Below, piece by piece: positions 38,501 through 50,527 of a stretch of 64,000 bases of DNA. The notes under the pieces were generated by a model. That model saw nothing but the letters and a program-made list of their open reading frames with translations. It searched no databases and had not been told where the DNA came from. The first letter of the stretch is position 1, and each line of letters begins with the position of its first letter. Made by a program: the position numbers and the translations under genes. The stretch is from Gymnorhina tibicen (lineage: Eukaryota > Chordata > Aves > Passeriformes > Artamidae), in NCBI GenBank assembly GCA_013399875.1, contig VXAZ01010877.1, forward strand, positions 557,772 through 621,771. Direction: 5' to 3'.

Positions 38501-41500
38501 AAAAAGGCTTTTCTGCTAACTTTAGATAAGGATTAATGAAACACTGAGGAACTTGATGTAAATCACTGTCGGATGGGTAATTGTGGATTGGTGTCATGGA
38601 GAGGATGCTGGTCTAAATGTTTGCGGGGTTTTTTTTGTCTGACTCAGTCTAGTTATAATGCTTTTATACAACCTCAATTTTTTCCTCTTTCAGCAGTTTT
38701 TGGAGATACAGTCATAACTCTGAGCAAGCATTCAGATGGAGGAAAGTTCCTCTCATATAAACTTCTCATACATTTTTTAGCGAAAGAAGCCAATGGACAC
38801 AAAAAAAATTGGAATCATACCAAGGCATGAATATTTTTAGCACCAGATGTCTGAATGAGCTAGAAGACCCTTAACTCTATCTGAACCAGGTGTCCATAAG
38901 ACCAGAGCTAAGAGGGGAAAAAATACAGCTTTTCAGGCTTTTTTTCTTTTTTTTTTTTCTGAAAGAAAGGTACTGCTTAAATAGGAAACATTTTTGTCAT
39001 GGGAGTTTAGGGATCTGTCACAGAATTAACCTCCACTAGCTCTGAGAAGGCTGCTTATCACCAGGATACAAAGTTCAGTTATAACAAAGGACAAAGCAGT
39101 ATGGATCTTTGCTGTAACTTGTAACTCTGCTGTTTCTAAACATTATACCTGACATATATTACTGAAAAGTGTAGTGATTCATATGTCAGGGAGAATAATA
39201 GTGAAGCAATTCAGGAAATCAGTGCCAGTATCCTCTATTTTTCAAGATAAAGAGGCTATTTTGTCCAAATCTGGCTCGCAAATTAATATATCCAATAGAT
39301 CAAGTTGCTAATTCATTTCACTAGTAGTACTGTTGCCACTGAAAGTGTATAATTATATTTAGTGCCTCTATTTGCAAACCCCATTAGAATTCCTTTTCCC
39401 ATTAGAATTGGTTTATGTGATCCTAATCTCACAGCCTGGCTATAAGCGCTCTTAAATCCGAAAAACTTAGATTAAATACCTCTATCAGGAAAAAAAATAC
39501 TGTCTACACAAAAACAAATTACTAAGGCAAAAACGGCAATGAGTCAGTCCATCCAGGGCCCCAGTAGTTAGTGACTGGCTTACTTCCCAACAGCATGAGT
39601 TGGGAAAAACCAAACCACTGTGTTGTGGTTAGGCTTCTTTCATTCTTTGTATTTTCAGTACAGAAGTCTGTCAATATTCAGGACACAAACACAATCCCCA
39701 CAGACATTGTTAACTAGAATATGTCTTAAATATGTGCACTATGTACACCACAACTGGAATATTCATAGATGAGTGCTCCAACTTGGTTCTTCAGAAAAAT
39801 AAACAACTGTATGTTTGACTTCGTATTGAATGTCATGCAGAGTTCAAGATTTAGAGTACCTGCCTCCGAATCTATGACTTACTTAAACTTAATGACCAGG
39901 AAAAGCTGCAGATCTTAAAGAGCTCTCTGCTGTTTTCACAAAATGAAGTGTGCAAGAGTGAGTGTAATGATTGCTTATGACTTTTGCATAGTCTCTTTAC
40001 GATTCCATATCTCCTGTAGACTCTAAAATCTGCCACAATTTCCTCTTCTTTTTACTTCAAAGTTCAAGGTGCAATCTAATTTTCTTTCACAGTAACACAT
40101 AGTCAATCATACAAACTAACCGATTTCCCATTATGAGAGCAAAACAGAAGCAGTATCTGATGTGCAGCCCCTCAGCACCTGTTATCTCCTCAAGAGGGTG
40201 GCAATGGATGCAAAAAGACATAAATATTAGTTGTTTGGTGTTTTATGAAAACACATAGAGTTAGTTTACTAAGGCCACAGGAGGATCTTAAATGTCTGTC
40301 ATGATTTAAAGACATAAACACATGTAGCTGACAGCAATGAGAGTTTAAGGTTATTTCTGAATTGCAGGTAAATGTAGTGAAATTGCTGTTGCTGTAAACC
40401 TTGCTATAGAAAATTCATAAATGCACGGGAATTAACTCTTCCTGAAGGACCACTTCCTTCCTATAAATTCTATGGAGCAAAAGCAGATTTCCTGCAAAAA
40501 CACTCATTCACCTGAATGAGGGCAGAATTGATTACTTAAAAAGGGGGGAAGATAAAAACAAAGTTACTCCAGCAGCTGACGGTAACGGAAAGTATGTTTC
40601 CCCTGGCTACCTCAGAGAGCTACTACACTGTCTGGCATTCCCCTGAAGCAGTGTCCTTGTCTGTACTGAGGTTGGATGAAAGGTCTTGCATTGCACTTTA
40701 TCAGAGGGAGGCACAAATGCTGAAGATGTTGTGCCAAAGTACACATTAGTGTTTGATTTTTTAAAAATACCATTGTGTCCAAAGCTAAGGAACAAATACA
40801 ATTTTATATTTTCCTGTATATTTGTACAATAACTTGTCACTTCAGCAAAGGATGAATAATTGATTCAGTGAGTCATTATAATTTCTTTTAAAGTAACTCT
40901 AGAATAAAATAATAGTGCCTTTTGCACTAACAGTAAGTACCACAATAGTAGAACTTCCTATGTTTAAAATAAGGAAGGCTTAACTAAACATCTTTGAACT
41001 GTGAGGGCCAGATACTTTGTATGTCTTTAACTGCTCTCGTATGCTCAATGTAAGGAAGCAGCTTTAAAAACAGGATTCATAAATCCCAATGAAATAAACT
41101 CAGGTGTCATCAAACTGCTATATTGCTCCAAAACTTTTTTTTTTTTAAATATTATTTTCTGGAATAGAGTTGCTATCCCATGAATCAGAACACAGACTAC
41201 TGGATTTTAAAAAAGCATAGCTGTGAAATAACTTGTGGCAGTGATTAGATTTGCCCCAGTTCCTGTGAAAGTAAGGCTGGATGACTGCAATTATTTCCTT
41301 TCATTGTCTCCCTTTGCTTAGTTGTGCTACACAAGTTACCAAATCAACGGGAAATGCTAGATTAAAAACACACAAACAAACAAACAAGCAACACTCCCAC
41401 CCCCACCCTTTTCCCATCGTTCGAGACTCTAGGTGAGGGTCATCTGAAATTCCCTGGGATAATCAAGACATCCTTATAGGCTGGTCGAACCTAGGGGGTA

Positions 41501-42280
41501 CCTCAGCTGTTTGAGGTGTCTGAGGCATCTGTCTGAGAAACCAGAAGGCCTTTGAAACATCAACTGAAAGTTAAAGCAACTGAACTAACCTTTTGTATTT
41601 TTTGTGTCTAATTATTTTCCTTCCCCCCACTCAGCTCAGGAAACCCATACAGCAGCCTCATAAGACATGAAGAAGGAGCTCACAGTAGCAATTCACTTTT
41701 TTAATTGATAACATTGTCTTTCTGAATTTTTTTTTTAAGTTCTCAAAGTTTAAAAACAGACAGACTGTCTTAAATTTTCACAGAAACAAATCATTAGTAA
41801 GTGAAACAGAAGCATGCTGACAACAAAGGCACAGCAAATGAATAAAATACTGTATAGATCCACAACTATATCCATTAATAATATGTTATTATAACAAGAA
41901 AAATGCCCAGACAAATAATGGGGATTTTAAATTATGCAGCTATTAGATAAAGGAGGAAAAGTGTGTAGAGACAAAAAATATCCTGAAAAAAAGTTATGCC
42001 TGCCTTTTTCCCAGATCTAGCAGTTATCTAATAAATTAAAGTCTCTCTCCCACAGGTCTTGCCTCATTTCTATTCTTGGATGGACTGTCATGAAAATCTT
42101 AACACTATTTCCACACATATTTTATATATGAAACTAAGAGTAAACTCTAGAGAAGGCAGAGCAAGAGATCAGGAATACTGAGAACAGCCAGGACTTGAGC
42201 TGTCAGAATCTGTTTTCTAGCCATTATCTGACTCTGTTTGAAAATAGGGTTTTTCTGGGATTTTTTTGGATAATAAAGTA
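35535..42280. other. intergenic, mostly unique sequence
   Basis: No coding exon or RNA gene was recognised. One degenerate CR1 relic lies at about 38338-38470. A T-rich run lies at about 38937-38958 and an A/T run near 41132. Confidence 0.6.
38338..38470 (-). mobile_element. old CR1 LINE relic
   Basis: Degenerate antisense CR1 3'-region text: 'aggcacagaatcctgtagc', 'ctaggccaattctgctc', 'ggttgctcaggccttgccc' and 'tttgaatatctcccaggatg'. It is far more diverged than the copies at 15.3 and 42.3 kb. Confidence 0.65.
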
Positions 42281-43078
42281 TCATAGAAACATAGAATGGT
42301 TTTGGTTGAAGGGACCTTAAAGATAACATAGTTCCAAGCCCCTTGCCATGGGCAGAGACATCTTCCCATGACTAGACCAGATTGCTCAGACCTCCATCCA
42401 ACCTGGCCTTGAACACTTCCACGGATGGGGTGCCCACAGCTTTGCTGGGCAACCTGTTCCAGTGCCTCACACCCCTCACAGCAAACAGTTTCTTCCAAAT
42501 ACCTAACCTAAACCTACCCTCCTCCAGTCTGAAGCCATTCTACCTTGTCTTGTCACTGCATGCGCTTTTAAGAAGACCCTCTCCAGCCTTCTTTTAGGCC
42601 CCTTTAGGCCTATGGTAGCCTATGAAAGGCTACCATAAGGTACCCGCAGAGCCTTCTTTTCTTCAGGCTGAACAATTCCAGCTATCTCAGCCTTTCCTCA
42701 TAGGAGAGCTGCTCCATCTCTCTAAACATCTTGGTGGCCCTCCTCTGGACTCACTCCAACAGATCCATGTCCTTCCTGTGCTGGGGACCCCAGAGCTGGG
42801 TGCAGTGTTCCAGGTGGGGTCTCACCAGAGCAGAGCAGAGTGGCAGAATCCCCTCCCTGGCCCTGCTGCCCACCCTGCTTTGGATGCAGCCCAGGACACA
42901 TTTGGCTTTCTGGGCTGCAAGTGCACATTGCTGGGTCATGTCCAGCCTCTCACCCATCAGCACTCTCAAGCCCTTCTCAGCAGGGCTGCTCTCCATCTGT
43001 TCATCCCCAGCCTGTGTTGATACCAGGGGGTGTCCTGATCCAGGTGCAGCAGGTGGTGTATAATAACCTTGCATTTGG
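42281..43078 (-). mobile_element. CR1 LINE fragment, 3' part, relatively intact
   Basis: Starts tcatagaaacatagaatgg and runs about 0.8 kb without an internal deletion of the kind seen at 15.3 kb. The minus-strand translation contains SSPAEKGLRVLMGERLDMTQ and [20 protein letters not shown] followed by GPQHRKDMDLLE, which is the CR1 ORF2 C-terminal region. It is 5'-truncated near 43078 and belongs to the same subfamily and orientation as the 15.3 kb copy. Confidence 0.95.
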
Positions 43079-46000
43079 TTCTATAATATTTCTTCCTGGA
43101 ATCCGACTGGGTTGCAATTAAGTACTGATGATAAGTAAAAACTATGGATAGTAATTACACTAGCCTAATAGCCTCTACCTCCCAAGCATTTAATATTTGA
43201 GGGACATCTGTAGCTTGCATTACTCCCATTGATTTTTTTTCTACATCAGATATGTAGAATTTATAGATGTGCTTTACATATTCAAAATGATGAGTTCAGA
43301 AGATGCTTTGAAAAATTATGATGTTGGCTGGTGGCCACTTAACTTTTGTCTGTCAGAATACTGATAAGGGAAGTTGACTACTTCGATCTTGCTCCCAAAA
43401 TCTGCCAGATACTCAGAGATGGGAGTAAGAACAAGACAAGCGCATAGTGACATGTCACAGAATAATTGCCCAGCCTATAGCTTGCAAAGTGTATGTACCA
43501 TCTTTGTATCTAACAGTTCCCATAGAATTTCCTTCAATACATTTGTTTATTGCTTTTTGAACTCTTGTGACATTTTAATATTCCAGTGCCACACGGCCAA
43601 AACGTGTACATTCTGTGAAGAAGTATATCCTTTTCTGTTTGTTTATTTGTTTTTAATCTCACCCTCACCATCTTCATTTGATACCACTAATTATTTTTTC
43701 AAAGATAATCAGCAGTTGATCTCTAGCCACACTCTTCACCCTACTTATGTAGACTGATGCCTTCTCTTTTTCAGACCTCCAAACCAGTGAAGAGCTGGTG
43801 GTAGAAGCACAGCCTATATAGCTCTGAAGGAGCTGGAAAGGAGCAGAGGGAAATATGGAAGATACTATCACTGAAGTGGAGAAGATCTGATGGAGAATGA
43901 AAGTGGATATATTTTTATTTCAAAGAATACAGCTACAGAAAAATTGAGAGAATGTTTGAGTAAGCTTCTATCTCATAAGCAAACAGCTTTTTCTGGAAAG
44001 TAATATGGCAGAAATATTTTTTTAAATGAACAAGAGGAAATCATATTGCTTGGGAACAGCAAAATGACATCCTGGTAAATCTCTTGATTAATTATATAAT
44101 GCAAAAGATAACAAAAAGACTTAACAAGCCAGGTTTAGCAGTCTGAAGATATCTCAGTGGAACAGATGAACAGTTAGACATAACAACTTTGGAGAAAGTG
44201 TGATGAGATTAATTTGAAATATTATTTTGGTATCTCTATCACTAATGCCATCTTCATTACACAATCCCAAAATCAAAGACAATGAGAATGCAACATCAAT
44301 AGGAGATTTAAAATAATGCTACTTCTAGGAGATCAAATATTTTATATTTGTCAGCTACTCAAGAAAAACATGAAAAATACTATTAAACATACTGATTTTA
44401 TAAAATCTGGGGGGTAGGGGAAAAGGCACATTGTGACATTCTGTAAAATAGCCTTGGGTTTTGACAAAAAATTACGAATCTCAAAATACGTGAATGATAA
44501 AATTAGGTGCTGGAAGCTGAAAAATGTACTATATAGATAAAGAAGGAAACCTCTTCAGTATATCAGTTTAGGAGTACTCCAGGACTACTGAAAAAAATGG
44601 TTTAATAAGAAGATAAAATTTTCAGAATATCACAACTACAGAAGAGTTCCACTATCTTTTTAGATATGCTAATAATTTGGTTATGAAACAAGATACATAG
44701 GATGTAGGAAAAAAAAGAATTGTTAGATTTCAACAAAAGAATTCGAGATCAACAGCAGCAACAAGAAGAAACTTATTATTGTAAGCTGAAAAATTATATT
44801 AGCCACCAGCCTGTAAACATAAATATTAGTAAGTTGAAGCATTGACTGAGAATTTGGGGACAGAGTAACTTAAGGCCTTAGGGCAAAGATGGAGTGCTTA
44901 TAATTATTCTTCAGAAAATTTCAGTACCAAAAATTAATTGTGAAATACTTTCTCATATAAAAGATTCTTAACAGGTTTTTTTTTTGTTTTTACAGATGGA
45001 ACATTTAAGTAAGAATGATAATTCAATATATTATAAAATTAAGTACCAATTTATATTTGGGTCAGTGAATTTCATTTTTCATAAATTTATTGAACACAAT
45101 TCTCCTTTAAATTTGCCATCCCTTATTCAAGAATACCTTGAAAGAATAAATAGGTTCAAAAGGAAGGATACACCCAAGTGTCATTTTCATATGAAATAGG
45201 CTGATTTTTTCACTTTCCCCGAAAATTTTTCCACTTTGAGTTTTTCAAGGATCATCACCTCACAAGGACCACTGAAGATTCTGTGTTCTTTAACAGAACT
45301 AATAATTTGAGACAGTCATACCAACTGAAAAAAGAAAGTTGAAGCATGTAATGCAATGCTGTACAATACTGATGCCACTGTTTTTCTTACTAAAGCAATC
45401 TGAGGACTGATGAATATCAAAATACTGAGTTGTAAGTCATCCCTTTGATATTTTCATGGTTCATTGAAGCCAAAAGAAGCTGTGCACATCAAAGAGTGAA
45501 ATCTGTGCAGTGTCTTTTTTTTCCCACTTTGAATCTCTAACATGAAGATATATTTTACGTATTTGCAGCCTGAAAGTTCTTAGTTTATCAATTAGTTTGT
45601 AGACATGACTTGCTGGAAGATAAATTGCTGTAGCAAAGGAGGTAAAGGAGTATAAGCAAACCAAGTCAAGTCATTAGTGTTGCTGTTTTATTCACAACTA
45701 TTTGCTGATGATATCCTAAGTCTTTTTGTGTGCCTAAATTATATACAAATGGGCAATGGAAGGAGCATTTCTGGGCATTTACTGAGCAGCCAGAGGAGGG
45801 GAAAGCCAATACAGTGCTCAGAAGGAGTGACCCAGCTAGCAAGTGGCATCTGGCATGTCTCCTAGCCATCAAGTTTCCTCCTGCATTAAGAAGGAACTCT
45901 TTGCCCTGTACTCATTCAGTTATTCAGGCCAATGTCTTTTTTAAAATAGGTCTATAATTAAGCCCTAAATCCATACATTTAACTTAAGCAATCGAACTTT

Positions 46001-48007
46001 CTAAATTATCAGGCACCTGGAAATTTCCACATCAGCTGGCTGGGCTATATTAAGAAATCAAACGTACCAAGGACTGTTCTCTGGCACTAAAGGCAATTGG
46101 CATGGAGCAGCCCTCACCCCCATAGCTATGTGACTAGGCTGTCCAGAACAGGGTGGCCTGACCTAAACTGGTTGTTGGGAAAGGTGCCTTACCCATGCTG
46201 TTACCCAAACCATGCCTAGGAACTGTTAGAAAGCTGGGCAAAGCCCAGACTTCTCCTAGGAATCATACTTGCAGTTTAATGATACAAAGCATGTTGTCAA
46301 GTAACAGTAATAAAAGAGATTAGATTGAGTTAGAGTTTTCTATAATAGTCCAGTACAAAATTCACCTATCAATATGTGTGAAGTCTACAGTTTGCAACAA
46401 TTATGGAAACAAAACGGACATGTCTGTGAGTGAGGTGCCGAAATAAAAGAATGGTAGCCAATCCATATTTCTGTGCTCAGGAATCCTGACTTGCACCATG
46501 TTCTGAATTAGCAATGCAAACAAACTTCAGAAGGAAGTACACATTCCCAAGGTTCAGTCACACATGTGCCTCAGGGTGCTAATGTTTGAAGACAAAATAC
46601 ACCACACAGAAGGAAGAGTTGTGTCAGGAAGACGTACATTTTCAAATGCAGTATCACATTCTTGCTTTGAATTATTACGAGCAAAGATGATGTTGCTTGA
46701 GTCACAAAGCAAAATGGTAATAACATACAAAATGATAGAAGAAAAGCAACATAAAGTGCATTGGTATAATGAATATACACGAAAAATCAAAGGTCATAAA
46801 GCACAGAACACTAAAAAGGCATGAAAAACCATGGTTATAATTAAACTAAAGGCTTGGTTTTGAGAAGCCTAGAAATCAGAGTGGTATTGACACTCCATGG
46901 AATTGTGGACTCTTTGTAATAAAAATAGGCAAGAATGGCAAGGGTACTTCTAGTAAGCTTAACTTTGGGATGTTTTTCTCCTATATAGGAGATCCATACA
47001 TTGAAATGCATGGAAGACTACTGCCCTTTTTAATACAAATAACCTGAATAGATTATTCAGGGGAAAAATCAACAATATTATCCCTAGGATAATTTATTGA
47101 TGTACTTAATTGTATTTTTTGTTGCCAACACATTATTAGTAACACAAATAAACATGCCAGTGTTTTTTATGTCTATATATACAGCTGTTAAACATATAAA
47201 GAGTTTATGCTGAGTTACTATTACACTGGTATAAAGGACAAGATGCTGTGGTACCATGAATGTTATTTCTTTCTATTTACAAATTACATGAAAAAGGTAT
47301 TTTTAAACAATTCAGTTTAAAAATCAGACTGTGTCCCTTTGCCATAAATCAAAGTCCCAGCAGAAGCACCTAAGTGAGCTATTTATAATTTTGCTGGTGC
47401 CAACAGAAGCTAGGTTTAGTAGCAGCCATACCATTCCCTGAGGAACAGAGAGACCTGGCCCTGTGGTTGGTTCAGGAAGAAGCCATGGGTCCATGGAAAA
47501 GAGGGGCAGAGGCACAGCCTTGTGCAAGGGGCCAGAGATGGAAAAGGGCAAAAAATCAGACAGAATTAACAGAGAGATGGAAAATTCCATGCTCTTTACA
47601 TTTATTACTTTGGTATCAAAGAGGTCTTGGATCAAAAGACAAGAATTTGAGGAATGCAGTCCAGATTTCAGATATCTTTCTTTTGGAGCAAGTGTTTTCA
47701 CTGCTATAGTGCTGTACAGAAATACGTCCTTCCTTCCCTCCCTGGAATCTAACTGGGCCCTTCAGGGAGCACATACACCCAGATGGGATCCACCTGACCT
47801 AGTTTTGGGCACTTAACATCTTGATAATTAGATCTGAGTTAGCTGTCTGGACTATCTTCATAGTGAAGAAACAGTTGTATAGCACCATTCCTCTCAGTTA
47901 AAATAAATACTCATAATAAATAGGTCAAATTAATCACTTCCTAGAAATGTTGTTAATTATAAAGGGAGACCAAGATGACCAAGAGAGACACAGAACATAA
48001 ACACACA
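43079..48007. other. intergenic, no recognised features
   Basis: AT-rich sequence with scattered short open frames. A more GC-rich patch at about 46020-46280 could be an old LTR or a CR1 relic, but I could not match it to a family. Confidence 0.55.
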
Positions 48008-48497
48008 ACATAATTCAGGCTGCAAAGGACCTCAATAAGCCTCCAGTCAAACCTCCTGCTCACTGAAGTCAGACCAGGTTGCCCAGTGTTGTGTCCAGTC
48101 AAATCCTGACTACCTCCAAGGCCAGAGATGCAAAACCTCCCTGGACAGCCTGCTTCCCTGCCTGACTGTACTTGTGTGGGAAAAATTCTTTCTTATGTCC
48201 AGTCTGTCTCAGTTTGTGCCTGTCATTTCTTCTCATCTCACCATGCAGCACCAGGAAGAACAAGGCTTGACCTTCTTGCTCACCTCCCCACAGGCACTGT
48301 TAGGTGAAGGCTTCTATTAGGTGTCCCTGAATGCATGACTTCTTCAGGCTGAACAAGCTCTTGTCCTCAGCATCTTCTCACAGGCCAGGTGCTGCCCCAA
48401 CCACTCTGATGGTTTTCCACTGAACTCACCTCAATTTCCTGTACTGCGGAGTACAGGAAATTTGATTCAGCACCAAAACTGAATGCAGTATTTTCAC
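48008..48497 (-). mobile_element. old CR1 LINE fragment
   Basis: Diverged antisense CR1 3' region: 'ttcaggctgcaaaggacctc', 'ggttgcccagtgttgtgtcc', 'acaagctcttgtcctcagc' and 'cctgtactgcgg'. Near its end it contains a 13-base perfect fold-back (48433-48462) that is not part of a typical CR1. Confidence 0.85.
48433..48462. repeat. perfect 13-base inverted repeat inside CR1
   Basis: AATTTCCTGTACT, then GCGG, then AGTACAGGAAATT. The left arm is ordinary CR1 text. The right arm is an inserted inverted copy. Confidence 0.9.
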
Positions 48498-48655
48498 AAC
48501 CATAGAATGTTTTGGGTTGGAAGGGACCTTTAAAGATCAACTTCCCCTGCTGTGGGCAGGGACATCTTTCACTAGATCATGTTGCTCAAAGCCCCATCAA
48601 GCCTGGCTTTGAGCACTTCTAGGGATGTGGCATCATAAATTCTCTGTGCAGCCCA
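48498..48655 (-). mobile_element. second CR1 LINE fragment, tandem to the first
   Basis: A fresh CR1 3' end (aaccatagaatgttttgggt, then tggaagggacc) begins directly after the older CR1. It runs about 158 bases to 'tctctgtgcagcccac'. The older CR1 does not resume afterwards. The orientation is also minus. Confidence 0.9.
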
Positions 48656-50349
48656 CGAATCAGTGTGTGCAGCAGGAAGGGCCTAAACGTGGGGAAAAAC
48701 AAGCGACTTGAGGATTAAGTGATGGCAGGAAAAGCCTCAAGCCAACAAGTGTTTCTGCTTAGGATAAGACCTAAACAGCCATATAAGTCTCTGTGTCTGT
48801 GTCTAGCCTGACCTGCTGGGATCATGCTGTGCAGTCTTGAACCCCAGATAGAACAGACATGGAGGCATTGTGGGTCTCTGGTTTTTGTCTAGTCTCAGTA
48901 CCTCTTTCTTTCCTTCACATATTGATGCCTCAATCTGCCTGTGCCTTGTAGCTGGCTGTGCATCTTCCCTGACAAATATGAAAATATTCCTGTGTTTGAT
49001 AATGCAAACATTATCGTTGTGGTCACACACTGCTCAGGAAGTGAAAATGGTTCATCCAGTTTGGTCAGAGAAGAGAAATCACCTTGTACTGACTCCAGTT
49101 CTGTGTCATGGCCACTTCCAGCTAGGAATCAACTGCTAGTGACAACCACGGAACCTGGACCACTCGTCAACCAAATGATGAACAGAAGACTTGTCTCGCA
49201 CAGAAACTGTGAAACAGAGTTTAGGTTTTCATGTATAACTTTGGCCAAGTGCTGCTCCTCACTTGGAAAATGGGGCTAATACCGGTATTTTCTGCTTAGC
49301 TTTTAAAGTTTTCTACTACAATCTTTTGCTACGCATTGACATTCTGACTTCTCAGCATCAGCTGTAATTTGTAGGTATTTCAAAAAATAGGAACAGTCAA
49401 GTAGAAAAACAGCAACGTAGCATTTGGCCACATGGCTGGCAAAAACAGTGTTTCAGTCCTCAAGATGAAATGCTGACTAAGGCAAAAAACCAATCATACA
49501 GTATATAATTATTTTGAATGGTTGCAAGAATTCTTTTCTGATCCATTTGTCCATTATACCAGGACCATGAGCTTGGATTTGCCTCACCACTACAGGCTTG
49601 CCTGGAGATCACTGGATGGTGGCTGACCTTGATAGTTTGTCACAGACACAATCCCCACACATTGATCTGACTTCCCTTGACCCCAGACCTGCCTCATCCC
49701 CATGGACATGTCTGGTTGCCCAGACTGCTGGCTCACCTGGTTCCCATCACCACCTCTCCTCTTTTCCCCTTGTTTGGGTGATGGGAATTGCTGCCCTGCG
49801 AGCCCCTCCATCACTCCCAGCTGCCAGCCCCGCTAGCCTTGTAGACTATCCCAGGGTTGCTGCTTCCTGACAGAGCCTAGCTGTAAAGCAGGCAGCAAAC
49901 ACAGCTGTATATTGAGCACCAGGAGATGCAGATGGATAATTTTATTATAGCTTGTACTACTGATACTCATGGAAGCACTTGTAACGTTATGAACCAATAA
50001 CCCTTCTTCCTCATCCAACTCTCTGCTTGTAACACTCTGCCTCTCTTCCCCCACTACGGCCTTGTACTTCACCGCTTTGCATATGCCTCAAAGTAGCAGT
50101 AGCTAATGCTTTGGATCATGTTTAGGCATGAACACAGCTACATTCTATCTATTTGCACAAACACAAACATGCATTTGAGGTTCAATATACAAGAGAGAAA
50201 TATGACCTCTACCAACTAGAAGATGCCAGAATTAGTGTAAAAAGGCCAAGTGTAGACAGTATATCTGGCCAACGACTTTTTTATTGTCTAACTATATGAA
50301 AGTCCTTTATCTTCTCTTCCTGTTCATTATCCTGTAGTAGAACAATTAT

Positions 50350-50404
50350 CCAATATATATTGGATTATTTTGGCTACATAGATATTGGGCTATATATAGC
50401 CCAA
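50350..50404. repeat. cluster of AT-rich palindromes
   Basis: CCAATATATATTGG (50350-50363) and TTGGGCTATATATAGCCCAA (50385-50404) are both perfect palindromes. Flanking GATTATTTT and AAATAATC extend an imperfect pairing. Confidence 0.9.
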
Positions 50405-50505
50405 ATAATCTTGGGCTATAACCTTGAGAAAATCAATAGAAAATGTCTGCAGTGGTTTTTTTTAGTGCTAGATGTTTCTTCTTTAATTTCACTTATTAAA
50501 ATGGT

Positions 50506-50527
50506 TTGTGTGTGTGTGTATGTGTGG
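50506..50527. repeat. short (GT)n microsatellite
   Basis: A TTTGTGTGTGTGTGTATGTG-type run. Confidence 0.85.

Noticed and set aside
42622..43121. Several plus-strand open frames of 90-130 codons
   Set aside because: Antisense reading of CR1 ORF2. The minus strand carries the recognisable reverse-transcriptase text.
49590..50072. Overlapping open frames on both strands in a GC-richer patch
   Set aside because: Low-complexity Ser, Pro and Ala composition with no splice or start context. More likely an unclassified repeat.
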